In this document: positions 57,835 through 64,000 of the stretch, in pieces
Layout: every line of letters starts with the position of its first letter
Numbering within the stretch: position 1 is the stretch's first letter
Source of the DNA: Methylohalomonas lacus
GTDB taxonomy: Bacteria; Pseudomonadota; Gammaproteobacteria; Methylohalomonadales; Methylohalomonadaceae
NCBI RefSeq assembly: GCF_024808875.1
Contig: NZ_JANUCT010000004.1
Location: forward strand, 62,001 to 126,000
Reading direction: 5' to 3'
DNA length: 64,000 nt
Translations under genes and position numbers: made by a program
The notes under the pieces: generated by a model
The model's input: the letters and a program-made list of their open reading frames with translations, nothing else
Told to the model about the DNA's origin: nothing
Database searches by the model: none

Positions 57835-58560
57835 TCAGGTCTGATCGAGCGTCTGCCAGTTGATCGGACCGGGCTGTTCGCACCAGCGATCGAGGCAGGC
57901 GACAAACTCGTGTCGTGGCATGAGCTCGGCACCGAGTCGCTGCAGGTGGCCGGAATCCACCTGGCAGTCTATCAGGGCAAAACCGGCTTCGTTCAGGTGT
58001 TCACACAACCAGACCAGCGCCGTTTTCGAGGCATCACTGACGCGCGAAAACATCGACTCGCCAAAAAAGATGTGACCGATCGCCAGACCATAGAGACCGC
58101 CGACCAGGCGGCCGTTCTGCCAGCACTCGACCGAGTGGCCATAGCCCATATCGTGCAGGCGTTGGTAGGCCTGGTTGACCTCGCGGGTGATCCAGGTATC
58201 GCGAACGCCATCGCGCGGTGCGGCACAGGCCTGGATGACGTCGGCAAAGGCGCGATCGCAGGTGACCCGGAAATCGCGATTGCGCATGGCCTTGCGCAGG
58301 CTGCGCCTGACCTTGAGTTGCGACGGTACTATGACGCAGCGTGGATCCGGTGACCACCAGAGAATCGGCTGGCCCTCGCTGTACCAGGGAAAAATCCCGC
58401 GCCGGTAGGCGCCGAGTATGCGTGCCGGGCTGAGATCGCCACCGATCGCCAGCAGGCCGTCCGGGTCCGCCAGCGCCCGTTCGACCGGTGGAAAGTCGGC
58501 GGCGATGCGGTTGTCGGCCACGCAATATATCTGGTGTTCAATCGTTTCCGCGGTCATCAA
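57835..58560 (-). CDS. aat: Leucyl/phenylalanyl-tRNA--protein transferase Aat
   Basis: Adds Leu or Phe to proteins with N-terminal Lys or Arg for ClpS recognition. The 241-residue product has FPPVERALADPDGLLAIGGDLSPARILGAYRRGIFPWYSEGQPILWWSPDPRCVI (about 25-80), the hallmark of Aat, and GLYGLAIGHIFFGESMFSRVSDASKTALVWL. Its ATGATG start overlaps the upstream GNAT gene stop by 4 bp. GNAT, aat and bpt appear to be one operon. Confidence 0.97.
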   Translation of the reverse strand: MMTAETIEHQIYCVADNRIAADFPPVERALADPDGLLAIGGDLSPARILGAYRRGIFPWYSEGQPILWWSPDPRCVIVPSQLKVRRSLRKAMRNRDFRVTCDRAFADVIQACAAPRDGVRDTWITREVNQAYQRLHDMGYGHSVECWQNGRLVGGLYGLAIGHIFFGESMFSRVSDASKTALVWLCEHLNEAGFALIDCQVDSGHLQRLGAELMPRHEFVACLDRWCEQPGPINWQTLDQT

Positions 58561-59711
58561 TCACTGCTCCCGCGTTTGTAAGCCGTGTGTCGCCCGAGTT
58601 CGGCGATGTAATTGTCGACCAGCGGCCGCTCGCGCTGCAGGAAATCGGTGACTGCCCGGCTGAAGCGGCGATCGCGCAGCCAGTGGTACGACCGCGTCGC
58701 CACGGGCACGAAGCCACGGCTGATCTTGTATTCACCCTGGGCACCGGCATCCAGATGCCGCAGACCCTGTTCAATGCAAAAGTCTATAGTCTGATAGTAG
58801 CACAACTCGAAATGCAGGTTGCGGTAGCCGGTCTGGCAGCCCCAGTGGCGGCCATACAGCGACTTTTCGCCGATGAGTGCCAGCGCACCGGCGACGTATT
58901 CACTGCCGTCATGCGCCAGGATCAGCAACGGTTCGCTGCTGGCGCTGCGGCCCAGGCTGTGGAGGAAATCCGGCGTCAGCCGCGGTTCGCCCCATTTGCG
59001 TTCGAACGTCGAGCGGTAGAAATCGTAAAATACGTTCCAGTGCCGGGCCTCGATGGCACTGCCGCGCAGCTGTTCGATCTGCAGGTTGCTGTCGCGCACA
59101 CTGCGTCGCTCGCGCCGGATTTCCTTGCGCCGCTTGCTGTTCAGGCGGGCGAGAAAGTCGTCAAAGTCGGCATAGCCGTCGTTGAACCAGTGGTACTGGC
59201 AACCGCGGCGCAACTGCAGACCGCTAGCGGCGAACGCCGGGTCATCGCTGTCGGGAAACAGCACATGCAATGACGACAGGCCGTCGCGTTCGGCCAGTGC
59301 GGTCGCCTCCTGCAACAGCAGCTGGCGCAATTGCTGCGGTTGTTCGGCCTGCGGATGCAACAGCAATCGCGGGCCGGTCACCGGGGTGAACGGCACGGCG
59401 CTGACCAGTTTCGGATAATACGGGCCGATCGCGCGTTCATGGGCGTCGGCCCAGCTCCAGTCGAAGACGAATTCACCGAACGAGTTGTCGCGCAGGTACA
59501 GCGGCAATGCCGCCAGCAGTTGGGTATGCTGGCGAATGAGCAGGTGGCGGGGATACCAGCCGTGACGCTCAAGACAACCATGGCGTTCCAGCCCGGCAAG
59601 AAAATCATGGCTGAGGAACGGATTACCACCGCGCTCAAGAGAGTCCCAGTCGGCGGCGGGGACATCGTCCAGTCGCTCGATGCATTCGATTCGGGATTTG
59701 CTGTCGATCAT
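58557..59711 (-). CDS. GNAT/FemAB-like N-acetyltransferase (COG3146)
   Basis: A 384-residue protein of the DUF482/peptidogalycan-biosynthesis-like GNAT family. Characteristic stretches: NPFLSHDFLAGLERHGC, FGEFVFDWSWADAHERAIGPYYPKLVSAVPFTPVTGPRLL, SSLHVLFPD and HLDAGAQGEYKISRGFVPVATRSYHWLRDRRFSRAV near the C-terminus. Substrate unknown. It is translationally coupled to aat (4-bp overlap), the same neighbourhood as in many other gammaproteobacteria, so a role in protein N-terminus or envelope modification is possible but unproven. Confidence 0.88.
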   Translation of the reverse strand: MIDSKSRIECIERLDDVPAADWDSLERGGNPFLSHDFLAGLERHGCLERHGWYPRHLLIRQHTQLLAALPLYLRDNSFGEFVFDWSWADAHERAIGPYYPKLVSAVPFTPVTGPRLLLHPQAEQPQQLRQLLLQEATALAERDGLSSLHVLFPDSDDPAFAASGLQLRRGCQYHWFNDGYADFDDFLARLNSKRRKEIRRERRSVRDSNLQIEQLRGSAIEARHWNVFYDFYRSTFERKWGEPRLTPDFLHSLGRSASSEPLLILAHDGSEYVAGALALIGEKSLYGRHWGCQTGYRNLHFELCYYQTIDFCIEQGLRHLDAGAQGEYKISRGFVPVATRSYHWLRDRRFSRAVTDFLQRERPLVDNYIAELGRHTAYKRGSSD

Positions 59712-59744
59712 TGAACAGTGGACCGACTCAGGGGCTAAAACAAT

Positions 59745-60293
59745 TCAGCGGGGCAATACCTCAAGTGTACTGCCGAGCACGGCAGACAGTGCACGCTTGG
59801 AACCGTCAAGCGAGAAGCGTGTCTGGTTGTAGTCGGCATTGGCCAGGCGGAAACGAAAATCGATGTGCGTGCCATTCATTAATTCATAGAGCGGCCGCGA
59901 GGCGACCTGGTTCGACTCGATATGGCCCAGATGATAATTGCTGACCTCGGCGCGCATGCTGCAGCCGCTGCCGTCAGCTGCCGTGTTGCGTGGCTGGCGT
60001 TTGTCGATTTGGTAGGTGGGGCAGATGGCCGTGTCAAAGCCGGTCAGCCGATCATTCAGACGCAGCAATGCATGGAGGTTGTCACCGCTGTCGCGGTAGA
60101 TTGTCAGCGTGTAGCCGTCGGCATTTTTGATCCGTGCGTAGGGCGCACGCAGTGTGCTGTCGTCGTCTGCCTCGTCGATGACACGCCATTCAGCGGCGGC
60201 GGGGGCGGCAAACAGCAATCCTGCGGCGAACAATGCTGGTGGCCGGCAACCCCGGACGAGTACCGTAAACAGGGTAACAACTCTGGTATCCAA
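59745..60293 (-). CDS. Secreted protein of unknown function
   Basis: Not recognised. The 182-residue product has a signal peptide (PPALFAAGLLFAAPAAA, cleavage after about 34) and a beta-rich mature domain, with two cysteines (TAICPTYQI and GSGCSMRAE) placed for a disulfide. The pattern 'WRVIDEADDDSTLRAPYARIKNADGYTLTIYRDSGDNLHALLRLND' resembles small periplasmic proteins of the invasion-associated-locus-B type, but the match is loose. Head-to-head with the Tat-exported deacetylase gene, 141 bp apart. Confidence 0.7.
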   Translation of the reverse strand: MDTRVVTLFTVLVRGCRPPALFAAGLLFAAPAAAEWRVIDEADDDSTLRAPYARIKNADGYTLTIYRDSGDNLHALLRLNDRLTGFDTAICPTYQIDKRQPRNTAADGSGCSMRAEVSNYHLGHIESNQVASRPLYELMNGTHIDFRFRLANADYNQTRFSLDGSKRALSAVLGSTLEVLPR

Positions 60294-60399
60294 TGCTAGG
60301 CCCGACCTTAGAATGCGTGGCTAAGTCTTGAAGATTTCAGTATAAATTAATTTCAGCTTTATTCCATCACCATGCGTTCCATCGCTCCGGCGCCGGCTT

Positions 60400-60405
60400 T
60401 ATAAT
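60400..60405 (+). promoter_or_regulatory. Perfect -10 hexamer upstream of the HDAC-fold gene
   Basis: TATAAT 29 bp before the ATG, followed by GGTGTCCGGAG; the -35 at proper spacing (TTCCAT) is weak. GGAG about 11 bp before the ATG could be the Shine-Dalgarno. Confidence 0.4.
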
Positions 60406-60434
60406 CGCTCACTGGTGTCCGGAGCCCAAGCCCC

Positions 60435-61415
60435 ATGCAACGCCGTCAGTTTCTGCAGAATACAACCCTGGTTGCCGCCAGTCTGTGGCTGGCGCCGACA
60501 CGGGCCGCCGCCGTCCGGACCGGACTGGTTTATGACGATCGTTTCCTGGATCATGTCATCACGCCGGATCATCCGGAATCGCCGCGGCGCCTGGAGACAC
60601 TGCGTGCCCATTTTCGCGAGCGCGAATTATGGTCACGGCTGGTTCCGATTCGCCCGCGCCAACACCCTGGCGCTGCGCTTGAGGCCATTCATACGGCAGA
60701 GCACATTGGCGGGATAGCCGAGCGCTACCCGGACAGCCACGATATCGCGCTGCTGGCCAGCGGCGGTGCGGTGGCCGCCGTTGATGCGGTCATGGCGGGG
60801 ACGGTGGACAACGCCTTCTGCGCCAGTCGGCCACCGGGCCATCATGCCCTGAATACCGGCCGCGAGGAGGGCTTCTGCTTTTACAATCACGTCGCCATCG
60901 CCGCGCGCCATCTGCAGCAAGAGCATGGTCTCAAACGCATCCTGATCGTTGACTGGGACTATCACCACGGCAATGGCACCGAGGCGGCGTTCTACGACGA
61001 TCCGGACGTGCTGTTCTTTTCCACCCACGATGTCGACGCCTATCCGGGCACCGGCCGCGCCAGCCGCACGGGAACCGGCGCCGGCGCGGGGTTCAACATC
61101 AACGTACCGTTGTCCTGCGGTGCCGATGACGCTGACATTCGTCGGGCGTTCAGCGACCGGCTGCTGCCGGCAGCCGACGACTTCAAGCCGGAGTTCGTGC
61201 TGATCTCGGCCGGTTTCGACAGTCGCAAGTCGGATCTGCTCGGCTGCTTTGCGATCACGGATGCCGGCTTTCGCCAGCTGACGACGATGATGCGGGAACT
61301 GGCCGGGCGCCACTGCAACGGCCGGCTGGTGTCGATTCTGGAGGGCGGTTACAACCTCAAGGGCAATGCCAGCGCCGCCGCGGCGCATGTCGAGACATTG
61401 CTGGAGGATGCCTGA
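60435..61415 (+). CDS. Tat-exported histone-deacetylase-family (acetylpolyamine-type) hydrolase
   Basis: A 326-residue arginase/deacetylase-fold enzyme expected to remove acetyl groups from polyamines or similar amides with zinc. Catalytic motifs: RPPGHHALNTGREEGFCFYNHVAIAARHL (tandem His), IVDWDYHHGNGTEAAFY (Asp and His zinc ligands), SAGFDSRKSDLLGCF (Asp ligand) and ILEGGYN. The N-terminus MQRRQFLQNTTLVAASLWLAPTRAAA is a twin-arginine signal (RRQFLQ) with an AxA cleavage site, so the folded, metal-loaded enzyme is sent to the periplasm. Most bacterial homologues are cytoplasmic, so this location is unusual. Real substrate unknown. Confidence 0.88.
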   Translation: MQRRQFLQNTTLVAASLWLAPTRAAAVRTGLVYDDRFLDHVITPDHPESPRRLETLRAHFRERELWSRLVPIRPRQHPGAALEAIHTAEHIGGIAERYPDSHDIALLASGGAVAAVDAVMAGTVDNAFCASRPPGHHALNTGREEGFCFYNHVAIAARHLQQEHGLKRILIVDWDYHHGNGTEAAFYDDPDVLFFSTHDVDAYPGTGRASRTGTGAGAGFNINVPLSCGADDADIRRAFSDRLLPAADDFKPEFVLISAGFDSRKSDLLGCFAITDAGFRQLTTMMRELAGRHCNGRLVSILEGGYNLKGNASAAAAHVETLLEDA

Positions 61416-61745
61416 TCAGGATTGGCTATCGGTGCGGGTATAAACGGGAAACGGGCTGACGTTGCCGCCGTCGGTGGCATCGCTGATCTTGCCGCTGCCG
61501 CGCTTGCTGACCTCGTCAATGCGGACGATCGAGTGCATCGGAATGTAGCTGCGCACGACGTCGGCAAATTCCGACTTGAGGTTTTCCTCGGAGGGATCGA
61601 CCACCAGTGCGCTCTTTTCGCCGAACAGCAGTTTTTCGATTTCGACAAAGCCGAACATGGCACCCTGGTGTACCGAGCGTGCGTAGACCTCGTAGACCTT
61701 GCCCTGATTATAGAAAATTACCTTGTAGACCGGCTGTTTGCTCAT
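61416..61745 (-). CDS. DUF1820 family protein
   Basis: A 109-residue cytoplasmic protein of DUF1820, with the family core YKVIFYNQGKVYEVYARSVHQGAMFGFVEIEKLLFGEKSALVVDPSEENLKSEF and SYIPMHSIVRIDEVSKRGSGKI. Function unknown; the family is widespread in gammaproteobacteria. It abuts the HDAC-fold gene tail to tail and is downstream of the AbgT gene's 3' end in the opposite arrangement. Confidence 0.9.
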   Translation of the reverse strand: MSKQPVYKVIFYNQGKVYEVYARSVHQGAMFGFVEIEKLLFGEKSALVVDPSEENLKSEFADVVRSYIPMHSIVRIDEVSKRGSGKISDATDGGNVSPFPVYTRTDSQS

Positions 61746-61800
61746 GATGTTTGCGCATACGGCTGATAAAAATGAGCGGCGGATTCTAGCACAGCCACGG

Positions 61801-63303
61801 CTAGCCGTCGTAGATCAGCGGTCCACCCGGACCCAGCGGTAATCCCAGCGCCAGCCAGATGCCGAGCAGAACACACCAGATGACGAGAAACGCCAGGGAG
61901 TAGGGCAGCATCAGGGACAGTACCGTGCCAAAACCGCTGCCGACGGCGTAGCGCTGGACCAGGGCGATGATGATGATCATGTACGGATTCAGTGGCGTGA
62001 TGATGTTGCTGAAGGAATCGCCGACGCGGTAACCAACCTGGGTCAGTTCCGGACTGATACCGACCTGCATGAACATCGGCACGAAAATCGGCGCGAAAAA
62101 CGCATACTTCGCCGATGCTGAACCGATCAGAAGATTGGCCATGCCGACCAGCAGGATAAAGCTCATCATCAGCGTCGGTGTCGGTATCGCCAGTTGCGCC
62201 AGCAGGGCACCGCCGCTGACCGCGAGCATTTCGCCGAGGCCGGAATAGCGGAAACTCTCGACGAACTGGGCGGCAAAGAAAGCCAGCACGATATACGAGC
62301 CGAGGCCGGCGATGGTCTTGTACAGCATGCCGGCGAGATCGTGGTCCGAGCGAATGCTGCGGCTGCTGATACCGTAGACCAGCCCGGGTATGAAAAAACA
62401 CAGGAACAGCAGTGGTACCGTGGCCTCTACCCAGCGGGCAAAGTTGTCGCCCTGACCATGCAAAGGCGCCCCCGGCACGACAATGGCCGTCACGATCAGG
62501 GCCAGCGTGATCAGCAAGGCGGCACCGGCATGCCACAGGCTGCGATTTGGGCCCTGGCTGTGTGTGACTTCATCGGTAGTTGTCACGACATCATCAGCGG
62601 GCCGGTAAGCAACACGTACCAGGCGCGGTTCGACGTACCAGGCGGTGACCGCCCAGCCGATCAGGGTGAGCAACAATGTCGATGCGATCATAAACCACCA
62701 GTTGGCGGTTACCGCCACCTGGTATTCCGGCGCGATCAGACTGGCACCGCTTTGCGTGAAACCCGCCAGCAACGGATCCAGGGCCGTGATGAACAGGTTA
62801 GCGCTGAAACCCGCCGAGACGCCGGCAAAGACGGCGGCGATACCGGCCAGTGGCGGCCGGCCGGCGGCCAGGTAAAGCGCCGCGGCGATCGGCGGCAGCA
62901 CGACATAACCGGCGTCCATGGCCATCGATGACTGGATGCCGAGAAACACCATGACCGGCGTCAGTAACTGCGCCGGTGTCAGCTGCGCCAGGCGCCGAAA
63001 CAGCGCCGGCAACAGGCCGCTGTGCTCGGCCAGACCGATACCGAGCATGCCGACCAGCACGATGCCGAGCGGCGGAAAATTGATGAAATTGTCGACCAGG
63101 TTGGACAGCAACCACCATAGACCATCGCTGCCCAGCAGGTTGTTGGCCGTCAGCGTGCGATCGCCGGCCGGTGTCGGCAACGACCATTCGCCCCAGGCGG
63201 CCAGCGCCGAGGCGAACATGACTACAAGGGTGCCGATGAAAAACAGCGTTGCCGGCTGTGGCAGGCGGTTGCCCAAGCGTTCGATGCGGTCGAGAAAGGT
63301 CAT
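61801..63303 (-). CDS. AbgT-family transporter
   Basis: Inner-membrane transporter of the AbgT family; members take up p-aminobenzoyl-glutamate or export sulfonamide-like drugs. The product is 500 residues from the ATG at 63303, with about 11-12 membrane segments (IGTLVVMFASALAAWGEW, PLGIVLVGMLGIGLAEHSGLL, LGIQSSMAMDAGYVVLPPIAAALYLAAGR, FLCFFIPGLVYGI, PNPYMIIIIALVQRY-like) and the family pattern STxxMDAGYVVLPP plus DSFSNIITPLNPYMIIII. No abgA/abgB hydrolase genes are adjacent, so a folate-fragment uptake role is not supported by context. Confidence 0.92.
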   Translation of the reverse strand: MTFLDRIERLGNRLPQPATLFFIGTLVVMFASALAAWGEWSLPTPAGDRTLTANNLLGSDGLWWLLSNLVDNFINFPPLGIVLVGMLGIGLAEHSGLLPALFRRLAQLTPAQLLTPVMVFLGIQSSMAMDAGYVVLPPIAAALYLAAGRPPLAGIAAVFAGVSAGFSANLFITALDPLLAGFTQSGASLIAPEYQVAVTANWWFMIASTLLLTLIGWAVTAWYVEPRLVRVAYRPADDVVTTTDEVTHSQGPNRSLWHAGAALLITLALIVTAIVVPGAPLHGQGDNFARWVEATVPLLFLCFFIPGLVYGISSRSIRSDHDLAGMLYKTIAGLGSYIVLAFFAAQFVESFRYSGLGEMLAVSGGALLAQLAIPTPTLMMSFILLVGMANLLIGSASAKYAFFAPIFVPMFMQVGISPELTQVGYRVGDSFSNIITPLNPYMIIIIALVQRYAVGSGFGTVLSLMLPYSLAFLVIWCVLLGIWLALGLPLGPGGPLIYDG

Positions 63304-63409
63304 CGTCGTGTATATCAAAGTATCCGCTAATGCATTCGGACTTTTTGTTAAGGGCTCACCGAGCTATTAACATAACGCTTGCATTTGCATCTGCGTTCAG
63401 TCGCGGTCT

Positions 63410-64000
63410 CTATATTTCAATAATCCTGTACGGATCATAGCCCTCGATTTCCTGATGTCCGTGATAGCCGCGTGGATTGGCTACCACGCGGGTGCCGCCG
63501 CTACGGTAATCGGATACGGTGTGAATGTGGCCATGGATCCAGAGATCGATCGCGTATTTTTTCAGCAGTTCTTCATACTGGTTGCAATAGGCAAAGCGCC
63601 GCAGGTCAGTGCTGTTTTCCTGATCGCGATACCAGCTTTTCAACGTTGGCGCATGATGCGTAACCACCACGGTCTTGCCCTTGTGCGCGGTGGCCAGTTC
63701 ATTCTCCAGCCATTCCAGGCTTTCCCGATGCAATTCCAGCAGGATGTCCGCAGTCAGCGGTGAGCCGTGATACTGGATGTAGTGGTAATCGTTCATGCTC
63801 TGTTCGGCTTCGCGCATGACGTTTTCATTGACGCCGGCATAGTCGGTCCAGAAAGTTGTCCCGAGAAAGCGAACGTCATCGAGATCGGCTCGCACATTTT
63901 CGAGGAACTCCACCTGCGCCGCCTGACTCGTGGTTTCGATTTGCTGACGCGTGTATTCGATGTCGCCGCTGTAGTATTCATGATTGCCGGCAACATAGAT
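63410..64000 (-). CDS. Metallophosphoesterase (5' end outside window)
   Basis: Calcineurin-fold phosphoesterase; the 196 codons present run off the window at 64000. The frame is open from the edge and begins in YVAGNHEYYSGD (the GNHE metal motif), then THHAPTLKSWYRD (metal His) and IHGHIHTVSDYRSGGTRVVANPRGY (GHxH motif) near the C-terminus. It belongs to the cytoplasmic phosphoesterase group with an inserted Trp/Tyr-rich lobe; substrate unknown. The N-terminal DxH and GDxxD motifs lie beyond the window. Confidence 0.9.
   Translation of the reverse strand: MYVAGNHEYYSGDIEYTRQQIETTSQAAQVEFLENVRADLDDVRFLGTTFWTDYAGVNENVMREAEQSMNDYHYIQYHGSPLTADILLELHRESLEWLENELATAHKGKTVVVTHHAPTLKSWYRDQENSTDLRRFAYCNQYEELLKKYAIDLWIHGHIHTVSDYRSGGTRVVANPRGYHGHQEIEGYDPYRIIEI

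Overview
The window is a GC-rich (roughly 60%), densely coded chromosome segment from a gammaproteobacterium. The gene content supports this: zipA between smc and ligA, the lolC-lolD pair, an Lpp/OprI-type alanine-zipper lipoprotein, epmA/epmB/efp, hslR, htpX, aat with bpt beside infA, yoaA, and the comEC-exbB-exbD-lpxK-ycaR-kdsB run. It does not look enteric. The compact gene order with MaoC-Pta, folE2, DUF1820 and AbgT fits a free-living lineage of the Chromatiales/Thiotrichales kind, but that placement is an inference from gene content. I see no rRNA, tRNA, CRISPR array, prophage or intact insertion sequence, so this is mostly core genome with short patches of decay and small repeats.

Layout. 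1-6294: smc (5' end outside the window), zipA, ligA. 6295-6455: small repeats. 6456-8465 (-): a receptor-like protein joining a PP2C phosphatase, a membrane segment and an FGE/SUMF1-fold domain. 8622-14257: hrpA, a small membrane-anchored protein, an AhpD-like/Rieske fusion and a nitroreductase. 14282-17439: hslR (-), moaB (+), a secreted phytase-like protein (-), an L,D-transpeptidase (+). 17482-20835 (-): a maoC-pta fusion gene carrying a one-base frameshift, then ackA and fabI. 20836-24304: an alanine-zipper lipoprotein with promoter and bidirectional terminator, a secreted protein, an aminotransferase and an HNH endonuclease. 24506-27990: mazG (+), then xseB-ispA-folE2 on the minus strand. 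28283-28670: a decayed fragment of a GlpC-type Fe-S oxidoreductase. 28852-38353: parE, a PQQ-type sugar dehydrogenase, parC, htpX with a sigma-32-like promoter, a DUF188 protein, an NlpC/P60 lipoprotein, a hemerythrin, a flavin reductase, a GIY-YIG protein and an isochorismatase-like hydrolase.

38356-48142: the EF-P beta-lysylation set (epmB divergent from efp-epmA), yoaA, a DUF4124-glutaredoxin protein, an O-methyltransferase, a 20-bp inverted-repeat element, a CpdA-like phosphodiesterase, a Cache-GGDEF diguanylate cyclase, an SDR epimerase and tsaB. 48248-57015: lolC-lolD, a DUF2062 protein (-), then the envelope run comEC-exbB-exbD-lpxK-ycaR-kdsB, a low-molecular-weight tyrosine phosphatase, and infA convergent with it. 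57103-64000: the N-degron transferases bpt and aat with a GNAT protein, a secreted protein, a Tat-exported histone-deacetylase-fold enzyme, DUF1820, AbgT and the 3' part of a metallophosphoesterase.

No single unknown multi-gene system stands out. The items most worth a second look are the PP2C-membrane-FGE fusion, the Tat-exported deacetylase-like enzyme, the AhpD/Rieske fusion, the MITE-like inverted repeat before cpdA, the frameshifted maoC-pta gene, the GlpC-type relic, and a leucine in ParC at the position of the quinolone-contacting serine.
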